From Gigaspora margarita (lineage: Eukaryota; Glomeromycota; Glomeromycetes; Diversisporales; Gigasporaceae): 64,000 nucleotides of DNA. Shown here in pieces: positions 22,657 to 33,552 of the stretch. Position numbers and translations under genes: made by a program. Location: assembly GCA_009809945.1 (NCBI GenBank), contig WTPW01000431.1:182988-246987 (forward strand). Reading direction: 5' to 3'. Numbering within the stretch: position 1 is the first letter of the stretch; every line of letters begins with the position of its first letter. The notes beneath the pieces are model-generated. The model saw only the letters and a program-made list of their open reading frames with translations. It was not told the origin of the DNA and searched no databases.

Positions 22657-22719
22657 CATGTAGTAAATACAGGTAATAATACTGATTTCCCGCGACTTAA
22701 TGCCTGTTCCATAAAAACA

Positions 22720-23613
22720 GTGTTACAGTTAAGACGATTCACCAGAACTATTGAGCTTTATGCATTTACCGTTGAAGTTATCAACAAGACAGTAGACTCT
22801 GGAGAACTTATAGTTCTTTATTTTTCCAAATTGAATTTAAACTGTAGTTTAGTATATTTATATGTATATTTTAATAATTCAACCAAACCAACTTTAGATA
22901 TGATATATAATAAAATAGAAAACTTTCTAATTCTTATTAGATACAAAAAATTGTTACCTTCACAAATATCTTCCTTATTCAACCTTATACTTCAACCCTC
23001 TTTAGAATATCTTTTGCAAATTGTTCTTATTCATAAAAATACACAAACCAAACTCTCCCGATTACTTTCTATACAAACAAAAAAAATGCTCTCACTAGCC
23101 AAGAACACTAATAACATCTCACTCACAAATCCACTTGCCTTTAATTTACCTACTTTTACTAATTTAATCCAAAAAGTCAGTATCTCTAATGCCAAACGTA
23201 TTTTTAATACCTCCCTACTTCTCTTAGACATTGGTATTGCTCGAATCAAATCCTGGCTATTAAAAACTTGGTCTTCTAAACTTACTAAAGAAACCCTCAT
23301 TTTGCATCATCGAAAAACAAAAAACTATACTTTCCTTTTCTATCTTGCACAACTAGCTAAAAATAATATAACAATTTCCTTTATCCCTCCAATTATAACA
23401 TTTTCACCTTCCCTTCATGAACATACACACCTAATCTATGATATACTTCCTACAACTCCTAATAATCTTACAATTAATAGCCTCAGAAACAACAAAATNT
23501 TATTCATTGAACAAATTACAACTNCAAATAACAACTCTTTCCTTCCTTGNAACAATATATATCTTNNAACAAACAAGACAACTAGAGGTCGCCAACCTTC
23601 TTGGTTCACTTGA
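22720..23613 (+). pseudogene. LINE reverse transcriptase C-terminal region
   Basis: A 297-codon open stretch with four or more ambiguous codons. Residues about 70-130 read LPSQISSLFNLILQPSLEYL, then TKLSRLLSIQTKKML and NPLAFNLPTFTNLI, the pattern found after the RT thumb in LINE ORF2 proteins of these fungi as I remember them. The YADD active site would lie upstream and is absent. The first residue of the frame is not an initiator ATG, so it is the broken end of a longer protein rather than a gene start. The frame is lost near 23613. Non-functional. Confidence 0.6.
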
Positions 23614-24144
23614 CTTACTCAAACACTACAACTTAACTCTATCCATATTATATGGCCACATATTAAACTACCCTCAAGAAACAGCTTCATCAATACAACT
23701 GATTTAATTTCTCCTTCCAACTCACTTCCTTACCAACTATTATTCAATAATCAAGATAAAGTCATTCTGCAACTAAACAAATCTCAGCAAACTACTCTCT
23801 ATAAAATTATCAATCTAGTGAAACATCTACAGGACAATCAAACCTTTTAGAAATCACTAATCTCCCACGGAATTTCAAATCTATAAATCTTCCATATAAA
23901 CAAATCAAGTTTAATAGACTTCTTTTACAAATAGACTATAAAGAAATTCTTGCTATAATTGATATATTCAACAACTTAGACTTGCCCTTACTTCCCCCTC
24001 TCCATTAACCCCAAATCAATATTCTCTCTCGTGAGATACATCTTATATATCATAGTATTAAAACCCCTTACTACCAAAATCAACTAATTCAAATATACAA
24101 CAATATCCTTAATCTGAATACAACTTACCTTAACTTTTTTACTG

Positions 24145-24540
24145 ACACTTCTATTAAAAATCTTCAATTCTCAAACATCAAATCCGGTATAGGCTGGATT
24201 TGTAAAAACGACCCTTCTAACTACTTTAATGCAGCAACAAATCCTTCTCCAGACTCTACTCGCTCTGAATTAATAGCAATTATTCCTCTTTTACTTGCTA
24301 TACCAAATAACTCTGTTATTACAATATATATTAATAACTTATCTGCAATCAAAAACCTAATTAATCCTCCTTTCTTTAAACTTATTCAAAACAAAAACTG
24401 GGATATAATCTCAATTATTAACTCTATTAAATCTACAAAAAACATTTCCATTACTCCTATCAAAGCTGAATCACATTCAACTAGTTCTCTACATAACCAA
24501 GCTGACCTGCTAGCAAAACAAGGCTCTGATAAACCTATAA
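24145..24540 (+). pseudogene. LINE RNase H domain
   Basis: Reads FTDTSIKN, SGIGWICKND, RSELIAIIPLLLAI, ITIYINNLSAIK and finally HNQADLLAKQGSD. This is the RNase H order: first Asp (FTDTS), Glu (SELIAI), third acidic residue (YINN), His-Asp end (H..ADLLAK). The third acidic residue is Asn instead of Asp, so catalysis should be lost. The domain would degrade the RNA strand during retrotransposition. The copy at 51336-53224 carries the same domain with a different acidic residue lost. Confidence 0.7.
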
Positions 24541-24797
24541 TTGAAATCTCCTATACATACTTCAAACTACCTACTCACTTTTTATAGAACAATTATATAA
24601 TAACATACAAAGCTTGCTCCTTTATCAAAAATATTATCAAAATTTAAGAACTAACATCTTGGTCATCCCTTAAACTTTTTAACAATTTTACCTTAGATAT
24701 AAACTAGAACTTAACTTTTAAAATACTTAAATCTTTAGAATACAATTCCTCTTTATACTCCTTCTATATCAAAATCCTAACAAACAACCTCCCAACA

Positions 24798-25154
24798 ATG
24801 CAAAACCTTAACATTCGCTACCCAAATCTATATACAACGAATCAATACTGTAAATGCTCTTCAATTGAAGATACTCTCCATATACTCCTATGTTCTAAAA
24901 ATACTGAAACCATTCAACAATCGCTTACTAATATAATTAATAACACACTCCAACAATCCCAATTAACATCGGTCTCAGATATTACACTTCTTAATACCNT
25001 TTCATTACTATCAACTAACTCTACTAATATACAATACAACTTCCTAATACCTACCATCCTAGGAATATACTCCAAACCAACATATTATAATACCAAAATT
25101 CTTCTAAAAAACAAACTGAACTCTTTCTCACTAACTTCTCAAATAATCTCTTAA
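24798..25154 (+). pseudogene. LINE C-terminal cysteine-motif segment
   Basis: ATG-led 118-codon frame with the motif CKCSSIEDTLHILLC, a degraded version of the CxxC-x7-H-x3-C knuckle that is complete in the minus-strand LINE copy (CISCSQPENQFHWLYC). It is part of the same ORF as the RNase H domain and cut from it by frame changes. One ambiguous base. The Met is probably internal. Confidence 0.55.
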
Positions 25155-25737
25155 ATTGGTTTTATCACATTATATGGTCCCAACGTAATATATTTCAACA
25201 TCAATGGGAAATAGCCCGAAATATCACAAAAAAAACCAAACGTACTAAAATAACTCTACCATCAAGCACTACTCAAGCAAATACATCAAGAACTCATATA
25301 CAACCAATAAACCCACACTCTGCTATTGAAAAATGGGACTTACAAGGCTACCCCCTAACAACATGCTTTTTATAATATCATGATTAACACCTTAGGTTTT
25401 CTCCAACCTATTCTAACTAGATTTATTTTATTAGTTTAAATTAATAATAGTATAAAATAGAAAATAGGAGGTGTAATGTCACATTGGGTGCTCAGTAGCA
25501 CAAATGTAGTTAGAAATCTTTACCATAGATTTTTTTTTTTTATAGCCATATCTCTTTACTTCAACTAGTTTTCAGGTTGGAGAAATTTGTCAGCCTGGTT
25601 CAAGAACTTATCTGACCCCTCGCCTATCTCTACTTGATAACAAAGAGACTACTAATCTTAGGATTAATTTAAGGCTGCTATAACAAAGTTTCTACTATGA
25701 CATTATATTAATAAAAAAAAATAAATAAATAAAAATA

Positions 25738-26106
25738 ATTAAACCCAGTTAACACATTAAATATGTTGAAGTTCCTGACAGTAAGTAATATTCGTTTACC
25801 AAATTTATTGCTTATTTTTATATTGTATTTAGATTATTAATCAAGTTACTTTAATTTGGAACATTATATTCTTTATAGCCATATTACAATAATTCAGCAA
25901 TTGTTATATATCTTTAAATAGAATTAAAATGTAGAGCGGGCTTAGTGACAAGGGTAGGGTTAGATTGTACATAAGACTAGTACAAGAATTAGAATCATAA
26001 TTATATAATTATATAGGTCTAGCTTAGTGATGTGGTAGAATCATCCAAAGCTTATATCATAACTAGTCTAGCAATTATTGGAATGATCACTAGTTTAGCT
26101 GAAGTA
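25738..26106. other. Spacer with degenerate minisatellite-like text
   Basis: Around 25940-26030 the sequence AGGGTTAGATTGTACATAAGACTAG resembles the reverse complement of the 31-bp repeat at 27311-27906, but is too diverged to count units. No gene seen. Confidence 0.35.
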
Positions 26107-26994
26107 TTACAAATATCAGTATGGTACGATATACCAGATCAGTATGGTATGGATGCAATTTTATCAAACTGTACCATACTGGTCTGCATAAATATAGTAC
26201 CAAAAATAGTATGGTACATATATTTAAAATCGTACCATATTAATCTGCTATTATATTAAACCTATATATTAGCAGAACAGTATGGTACGATTGATAAAAT
26301 CCACACTATACCATACCATACGGATCTGGTAGTTGCTAGGGCGTAGGATCGATTTTCTGTCATGTGACTTTCCGGCATCAATTTGTTTTTGAGAAAAAAA
26401 TGATTTATGTTAGAGTTTGGGTTCATGTTGGTGGTTAGAAAGAGCATGATATAGCAAAATTGAGCGAGGAAACTTTTTTTGTTAGGTCAAAAAAACGATT
26501 AGCTAGTATAAATCTTACGATAAATACGATTTTTGCAAAACAAATATTTGTTTTGAATTTCTTTACATTAAATCTGATCCTGATTTTTAATTGGCTAATT
26601 GACGCAGAAGATCACATGACTGGGAATTTGTTCAAGCATTGATTCTTTCATTTGTGATTTATTTTCAAAACTGAACTTAATGTCGACAATAAGGAAAAAT
26701 TAGTATGATAAAAAAATTGAAAAATATATCAAGTGTGAAAACTTATATTAAAGATATCAAGTTTGCTTATTAATTATTCAAGGAAACAAATATATCGCTA
26801 ACGCTAAAAAATGTAAAAATTGTATAGCTACCAGATCCGTATGGTATGGTATAGTGTGGATTTTATCAAAGCATACCATACTGTTCTGTTAATATATATA
26901 TTTAATATAATAGCAGATCAATATGGTACGGTTTGATAAAATTGCATCCATACCATACTGATCTGGCATGTCGTACCATACTGATCTTCTGTAA
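26107..26994. mobile_element. Palindromic element M with an internal loop
   Basis: Arms 26107-26330 and 26828-26994 are inverted: CCAGATCAGTATGGTATGG pairs with CCATACCATACTGATCTGG, and ATGCAATTTTATCAAAC with its inverse. TATGGTAC / GTACCATA occurs many times in both arms. The middle (26331-26827) is unrelated and includes a dispersed GAAACTTTTTTTGTTAGGTC segment related to 34155-34310 and 37520-37680. Confidence 0.75.
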
Positions 26995-27310
26995 TCCTAT
27001 CTAGCTGGAGGTTAAGTTAGATAGTATCGCAGAATTAGTATAAGAGTTAAAGTCATATTAAATAGTTATGCGGGTCTTGGAGATTATGAGTAGGTTGGTT
27101 TTATATGACAAGATAATGTAGTATTTAAATTAGTATTAGATTGCGGAGCAGATATTTGTTATTAATGACATTCATGATATAATATGGTTTTGCGTATTAT
27201 GTAAATAAATATTCTAACTGAAGCATTAAAAAATTCAATAAATAAAAACTGTATGAAACTTTGGGAATACATCATTTATTTTATAATTTATTTATTTATT
27301 ATGTTATCCT

Positions 27311-27906
27311 ATTATACTATATTTTGAATCTAACTACTGTATTACTAATCCCAAATCTAATTACCATATTACTAAACTACCTTTCTATAAATTTCAAATA
27401 TAATTCTACTATGCTACTGTCCCGACTCTAACTTTACTGTGCTACCTGTTCCAAGTCTCAAATTTAACTCTACTAAGCTACCTGTTCCGAATCTAACTCT
27501 ACCATATTATCCTATCCCAAATCTACTATGCGAATCTAATTCTATTATACTACTTATCCCGAATCTAATTCTACCATGCTACTTGTCCCAAATCTAATTT
27601 TACTGTGCTACTTATCCTGAATCTAATTCTACCGTGCTGCTTGTTCCAAATCTAATTCTACCATGCTATTTGTCTCGAATCTAATTCTACTGTTCTACTT
27701 GTCCTTGTCCCAAATCTAATTCTACTGTGCTATTTATCTTGAAACTAATTCTATTGTATTATTTATCCTGAATCTAATTCTACTGTGCTATTTGTCTTGA
27801 ATCCAATTCGACTATACTACTTGTTTTGAATCTAATTTTACCATACTACATGTTCCAAATCTAATTCTACTATGCTACTTGTCTGAATCTAATTCTACTA
27901 TACTAT
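27311..27906. repeat. Minisatellite, unit about 31 bp, about 19 units
   Basis: Repeats of CCAAATCTAATTCTACT followed by RTGCTACTTGT, with point changes and a few truncated units (for example near 27520 and 27700). The array is C-rich on this strand. No coding role is apparent. Confidence 0.9.
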
Positions 27907-27954
27907 ATAACTATGGTAAAAATAGCAAAATACTATGGTGAAAATAGGCATCCC

Positions 27955-29150
27955 CTTGTTTTTTTTTGTTTTTGTTTTGTTTTTTGTTTTCATTCTGTTT
28001 TTTTTTTTTTTTACTAGTATTTATTTTTAATTTTTTTTCATTTTATTTGGTACTTTACAAGAACACTAGCCCTTGCAAAAAAACCAACAACTTTTGGCAC
28101 TTTGCAAGTACTCCAACTTGACTTTACAAGCCAACTCAAACTTTCAACACTTTGCAAGAACTCTTCTAAATCTTCAAGAATGCTTCTTTAAAGAAATGAT
28201 TTAGTTAGACGCAAGTTTTCACAAATTTCACTTATTTATTTTCTCGTTTGATACTTTTTGTTTTTGTTTTTTTATTTTTGTTTTTTTTTTTAAAATTTTT
28301 TTTATTAATTTATTTTATTCTGGCACTTTGTGAGAATATGCTTTTTAGAGAAATAATTTAGTTAGACGCAAGTTTTTGCAAGTTTTCACAAGTTATTCTA
28401 ACTCTTTACAAAACACAACTTGGTTTTAGCAATTTTTGAATTTGAACTTTTAATTCAGAGAAATAGAGATTTGGGGCTTCATTTATTTTTTTTATTAAGT
28501 TTGCTTACATATTTTGTTTTTCATTTGTTTTTTTTTTTTTTATTTATTTTTTAATTTTATTTTATTTTGTTTATTTCTTTCTTTGGAACTCTACAAGAAA
28601 ACAACTTGACTTTTCTGGCACTTTACAAGAATAGCAACTCTAACTTCTTTGCTACTTTGCAAGACCATACTAGATTCTTCAACAATTTACAAAAACACTA
28701 ACACTTTGAAGAAATAGTTTTTTTTTACTTCTCTGCTATTTTTAGAAAATAGCGAATATGAGTGATAGCTAACTGGAGATGAAGAAAATAAGTTGTAGAG
28801 CTAGTATTATGTGATGAAGTGCGAAAGTAGTTTAAATATTACTATTTTTTCAGTTTCATTTTTTTCATTATTTTTTTACTTCTTTACTATTTTTAGGAAG
28901 TAGCGAATATGAGCGAATATAATTGTTAAAACAAAAAAAGGAAATAATAGCTAACTGCAGAGTAAGAAAAATAAGTGTATAAAGCTAATATTATACGACG
29001 AAGTGTGAAATTATTTTAAAATATATCTATTTTTTGGTTTCGTTTTTTTCATTATTTTTTTTCAAGTTCAGTTTTTTTTGGTTTTATTTTTTTTTTTGTC
29101 TTTTTTTCATTTTTTTTCACAAAAAATGTATAATAATATATAATAAAATA
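27955..29150. repeat. T-rich low-complexity block with duplicated segments
   Basis: Long T runs mixed with repeated phrases: GGCACTTTGCAAGAACTC-like text (28080-28180, 28600-28680), TTTAGTTAGACGCAAGTTTT (28201 and 28359), and a duplication of about 150 bp at 28727-28868 and 28878-29050 sharing AGTAGCGAATATGAG and ATAGCTAACTG. No ORF. Confidence 0.7.
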
Positions 29151-29394
29151 TATTTAATTTAAAATGTATAATAATAATAATAGAATTAATTTAATATTAA
29201 CTAGTAGTGAAATTCACCGGTGATTATCTATCTATACATAAGCAAAGCAAATAAAAATTAATTGCAAATCTGCCACCCAATGAGAAAAAATGATTGACAT
29301 CAAATAAGAAATCACGATGCGCATTTAATTATACAAATATTTACGGTTGTAAATGTCAAAACTTATTCTAATAATACAATAAACAATAAATAAA
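29151..29394 (+). promoter_or_regulatory. Probable promoter / 5' leader of the 221-aa gene
   Basis: The only non-repetitive spacer in this stretch. It holds a GC-richer patch TCACCGGTGA (29214-29223, a perfect palindrome) and an A-rich leader AATACAATAAACAATAAATAAA directly before the ATG. An A-rich context at the start codon is normal for fungal genes. Exact promoter elements are not identifiable. Confidence 0.35.
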
Positions 29395-30060
29395 ATGTCT
29401 CATAATAGTGTCTTATTGCTTGCTGAAGGCTTAATATGTTCTGAACTGCACTACAGTCCTTATGCCTGTGATTGGTGGTCATCCCGATCATATAATGACA
29501 AAGATATTTCGGTTTCTGTTCCCTATCGACTTTATATGCATGTTAGTTTTGTTCTTAACCAGCGCCAATTTTTTATTAGGGTAGTTAAAAGCGAGGAAAA
29601 TCAATTGCAACCTGGGTTTATTTGTATTAGTGGTAGTGAAACTAGCCAAGTTTGCTTAACACCTTCCCAAGCCGTTAATAGTGTGTATCACGTGATATTC
29701 AGAAAGAAAACTGCATATTCTGGGCCTGCCATTCTTGGATATAATGACGAGACAATAAAACAAAAATTACTAAATGGAATAGTATTTAGCCCAATTTTTA
29801 TAAACGTAGGAAACTTTGTCGTTGTAGTTTCAGAAATCGGCAATAAAAGCTTAACATCATTAATACTAACAAAAAAAAGTCAAAGAACCCTAGTATTACA
29901 AAAAATGATCAACAATGTATTCACTCTTGATTTTTATAAAGGGAACCAAATCTTATGGCACTATGAAGATAAGTCTGCTGAGAGTGTATGGGCTCAGGCA
30001 GGAATTACAATGCATTTGGATAGTGTAATGCTTTATGGTTTCAATCACCCTTTGGTTTAA
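29395..30060 (+). CDS. Uncharacterised 221-aa protein, intact
   Basis: ATG 29395, TAA 30058-30060, no intron needed. This is the cleanest open frame in the window and its composition is protein-like. Notable segments: LHYSPYACDWWSSRSYND (residues about 19-36), VSVPYRLYMHVSFVLNQRQF (40-59), a middle part SGPAILGYNDETIKQKLLNG followed by IVFSPIFINVGNFVVVVSEIG, and a C-terminal ESVWAQAGITMHLDSVMLYG then FNHPLV. No signal peptide or clear membrane helix. I vaguely associate the GPxxxGxxNExI...IPxF and VWxxxGI...LFG pattern with a lineage-specific Rhizophagus family, but cannot name a function. It starts 160 bp before the decayed transposase gene and could be cargo or a neighbour of that element. 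Confidence 0.7.
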   Translation: MSHNSVLLLAEGLICSELHYSPYACDWWSSRSYNDKDISVSVPYRLYMHVSFVLNQRQFFIRVVKSEENQLQPGFICISGSETSQVCLTPSQAVNSVYHVIFRKKTAYSGPAILGYNDETIKQKLLNGIVFSPIFINVGNFVVVVSEIGNKSLTSLILTKKSQRTLVLQKMINNVFTLDFYKGNQILWHYEDKSAESVWAQAGITMHLDSVMLYGFNHPLV

Positions 30061-31287
30061 CACGCAATTCAAAAAAATTTAACTAATTCCAATCTAACTT
30101 GCACTTCACGGGATTGGAATGATTCTCATAAAATGAATACTATATTCAACTAACAAATAAAAAAATGAAAGATTGCAACTAGCCCCTTAATTAATTAGCA
30201 AAAGTTGTTTATTACCTGGATGCGCCAAGAAAATTCTATAATTGAATTTCATGTTGCACTAAATATAATATATCCATCTACTTACGAATTAAATGAGATA
30301 GAATTTCGTGCTTAGAGAGCAATGTTACAAGCATGCGGATGCACTGATATAATGCCATATCCTAAAGCTAATGATAGAAAAGAATTTTGGAGTCGATTAG
30401 ATGACCCAACCACTGACAAAGCCAACTTAAGAATGCTATATAAACTTGGATGCTTACAAACTGATTTAGAAGATTTGGAAGATTCGAATAGTAGTATTAC
30501 TAATCATAAGGGTGATGTTTTCTGGAATAGCTTTCGAAGTGCTTTGACCTCTAATAAACCTGGTCAAAATGGAAAAACGTGAATTTTATCCATTATAGCA
30601 AACCAATTTGAATATTTACAACTCTGTAAAAAACTTCAAGTTAGTTATTATAATTACAATTAGACTTTTTCAAACTCACCTCCCTAAATATAACCTTTAA
30701 TTCTGGCCTAAAAATATACCAAACTTTCATTTTTCTTATTGTTCTCTAAATGCAAAACATCAAAGTTTGGCCCTTACAAATTGCATTTAGAGAGGCTCAA
30801 CTGTACTAACAAGTCACATATAATATTATGACTAGGTAAGTATAAATGCAATAGATTTGGCACGAAAACATTCTTGATTATACAGAGCCAGTGCACCACA
30901 TATTGTAGGACCAAAAAAGCAACATATTCAAAGAATGGCTAAAATTAAAGAATCCCAATTTTTAGCATTTTTCCAAGATAAAAATAATGTAGCGCAAAGT
31001 TCTTATCAAGTTGATGCAAAAACTGGAATTCTATCTTATATATACAAGATCAAAAACAAGCTCTTTGGACAAAATTCAACGAAGAATATCCAAATGGAAT
31101 GCGTCGACCTTCTTTTATGTCTAGATTAGCTGACTATAGTCATATACGATATCGCGAAGATTTAGGAGGACTTTGTATTATTTGTAATGAATACGGGTTT
31201 GAAGTCTTTAAAAATTTGTTAGCTCTTGTATGACAAGTATTTACAACAAAAGAAACATTGGTAAGTTATCAAAAAAATAAAATAAAA

Positions 31288-31467
31288 TACCGTATTTATC
31301 GAACGTAAATACTCCGGGTATTTACCGAGTATTTCTACACTATATCGAAACAATATATTTTTACTATATGTTCCATATTTATGTACTCTGGGTATAAATC
31401 ACCGTCCAGCTCTTAAAACTGGTGGAGGGTACACACCACGGGGGTGCAACGTCCAATAAATACGGTA
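31288..31467. mobile_element. Tc1/mariner-like MITE inside an intron of the transposase gene
   Basis: Begins TACCGTATTTATCGAACGT and ends ACGTCCAATAAATACGGTA; 180 bp with TA at both termini. It lies between the exon ending near 31260 (donor GTAAGT at 31261) and the exon starting near 31604, so it appears to sit in an intron. The loop is GC-richer (CTGGTGGAGGGTACACACC). Confidence 0.75.
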
Positions 31468-32061
31468 ATAAAAAATTACTACAAAAAATAAAAAATAAAT
31501 AAATTACTGTAAAAAAAAAATAAATAAATGAATGCAAAGAAAATTTGAGTTATATCAACTCATCTAATTCTAAAATAAATAAATTATTGACATAAATAAG
31601 GATCCTATTATATTGCAAATTGAGAACTTACGTCGCCATTTAAAAAAAACTTTGAGCGCCATTTGAGAGTTGAGTCAGATAGAAAAATATTGCATAATGA
31701 CTGCATTGATCATTGTTTGCCATTTGCCTTCAGAGAATGTTTAAATACACATAATCTGCACTGCCAAGATTGTTCTGAATTTTCTAATTTTTTTTATTTT
31801 ATAAAAAATCATTGTAGTGATATACATCATCCACAATTATTAGAAATGCAAGAAAAACTAAAATACTTTCTTGCACACCATGCCCAGAAACATTATTTGA
31901 ATATGCAATATAAATCGTCATTAGCAAGCCTCGATTTAGATAGTGCTATTATAATCACAGATTATAAGATACAAATTCTTCCAAAAACTGCACAAGAAAC
32001 TAAACAGGTGTTTTTTGAAAAAAGGGGCTGGACATTACATACGATTTTGGTAATAACCAAA

Positions 32062-32193
32062 GCAGATAATAATAGTATAGAGGATAATAGTGTAGAGGAT
32101 AATAGTGTAGAGGATAATAGTGTAGAGGATAATAGTGCAAAGGATAATAGTTTAGATGACGATAGTATAGAGGATGATAGTGTAGACTTAAAA
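32062..32193 (+). repeat. Coding 15-bp repeat, pentapeptide EDNSV
   Basis: About nine copies of GATAATAGTGTAGAG encode DNSIEDNSVEDNSVED... between ITKADNN and the DLKVSAYDH segment of the transposase. Copies near the 3' end diverge (AKDNS, LDDDS, IEDDS). The reading frame is kept throughout. Confidence 0.9.
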
Positions 32194-32454
32194 GTTAGTG
32201 CTTATGACCATTGTTCCACAGATACGAAACAGGATGCTTGGTTCACAGCATCTTGTTTCGAAGCTATGTTTAACAACATTGAAAAAAAGCCAAAATAGAT
32301 AAAAATAATTTCTGACAATGGGCCACATTACCATAATAGCGAGTTAATGACAATTGTAGCCCATTGGTTTGATTGGTATAATATTGAGGTTCATGAATGG
32401 TTATTCTTGGAGCCCGGTAAAGCAAAGACTACTATTGACTCACATCATGCTGCA

Positions 32455-32527
32455 GTAAGTCTTTATTTATTTACAAAATAAATACAATAATAGATAATAA
32501 TACATACTTTTACCCTTATGTTTCTAG
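32455..32527 (+). other. Intron in the transposase gene
   Basis: GTAAGTCTTT donor and TTTCTAG acceptor, 73 nt. Splicing joins DSHHA to ISHAIKRY in frame. Confidence 0.8.
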
Positions 32528-33552
32528 ATATCTCATGCTATTAAACGATATGTTTGTGTTGGATGTGAAGTAACAGAAGGATCCGATATTGTAACTGCTA
32601 CACATAATTTAGCAGGCACACACTTGGCAAACATTGAACCTAATCGAAATCAAGAAAAAATAGAAGTTTAGCTACTAGAAGTAAAGAAAAAAAAACCACG
32701 TGTAGAGACTATTACCGGAATATCCAAATATAATTACTGGCAATGGCCAGTTGCAGGTCCATTGGCAGGGTATATGCAGGGTATATTGTAGCATGATTAT
32801 TACCTCACTTCAGAACTCTAGCTTATTTTTCTCCTGCTGCGATTACTAGCTTGTGTAATGAAGAACTTCATCATCCAGAACCAAAAGTTTCGATACATAC
32901 TAAACCACAATCAAAGTGGATGATGGTTTTACCAAAACCTCAAAGTAAGAAATATAACAAGTATAACTTATATCAATACTCATGCAAATTTTGTATGCAG
33001 AGAATCAAATCATAACAGAATTAGATGATACTGTGATGATAGGTAATGAACCCACTTTTTATTATAAAATAATTTTTATTATCCAAAATATAAACTACAA
33101 AATAATTCTACAGATATAACTAGAAATGATAATATGGAGGGTAAGTATTATAATTGATAACACATACTCATTTTTCTCTCATTAAGCTCAAATATTAAAA
33201 ATATAGAGCAAAGTATTTGCATGATTATAGACAACACACCCAATATCGACTTTTCTTGGAATAAAGGATGTTATTGCGTGAAAACTCAAATTATAGTAAT
33301 TGAGATGGAGGTAAACAGATGTCAGATGCCGTTAAAAAAATGCTTGAACAAATGTTCTTGCAAGGGAATATTCATGCTAAAGATCGGATGACAGCTACTG
33401 ATATACATAATAGGTTGAAGGAATTTGCCAATAATGGTGAGTTGGAACATGATGAAGTGCCAAAAATCTCAACAATTCAAGAATGGATATCACGGTACCA
33501 CAGAATGTTTCTGGAGCAGTCTACAAGAACTGTGTTAGACCCTAATTTTTGA

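Larger units (their letters stand above)
22690..25737 (+). mobile_element. LINE retrotransposon, 5'-truncated and decayed
   Basis: Non-LTR element reading left to right: C-terminal reverse transcriptase region, RNase H domain, cysteine motif, 3' untranslated region with GGAGGTGTAATGTCACAT (about 25469), and an A-rich tail AAAAAAAAATAAATAAAT (25709-25728). The endonuclease and the catalytic RT core are missing, so the copy is 5'-truncated. Several ambiguous bases (N) lie within it, as expected for a multicopy element in an assembly. Left end approximate. Confidence 0.75.
30220..33552 (+). pseudogene. Multi-exon DDE-type transposase-like gene, few stops
   Basis: Exon pieces in order: 30220-30650 (LQACGCTDIMPYPKANDRKE, WSRLDDP); about 30860-31260 (KESQFLAFFQDKNNVAQSSY, DAKTGILSY, ALWTKFNEEYPNGMRRPSF, LGGLCIICNEYGFE); about 31604-32454 (CIDHCLPFAFRECLNTHNLH, FLAHHAQKHYLNMQY, IIITDYKIQILPKTAQETK, KRGWTLHTILVITK, DTKQDAWFTASCFEAMF, IIISDNGPHYHNSEL-like SDNGPHYHN, KAKTTIDSHHA); 32528-33010 (ISHAIKRYVCVGCEVTEG); and 33319-33552 (MLEQMFLQGNIHAKDRMTAT). 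ITDYK and SDNGPHYHN would be the two catalytic Asp sites of a DDE enzyme. Stops at 30313-30315, 30580-30582, 32296-32298 and near 32670, plus a frameshift near 31052, inactivate it. It resembles an abundant Rhizophagus family I remember. Confidence 0.65.

Noticed and set aside
22720-22800. Start of an intact LINE ORF at 22720
   Set aside because: The frame does not begin with ATG and lacks the RT core upstream, so it is a truncated internal piece.
27311-27906. CRISPR-like repeat array
   Set aside because: Units are contiguous with no unique spacers, in a eukaryotic AT-rich context; it is a minisatellite.
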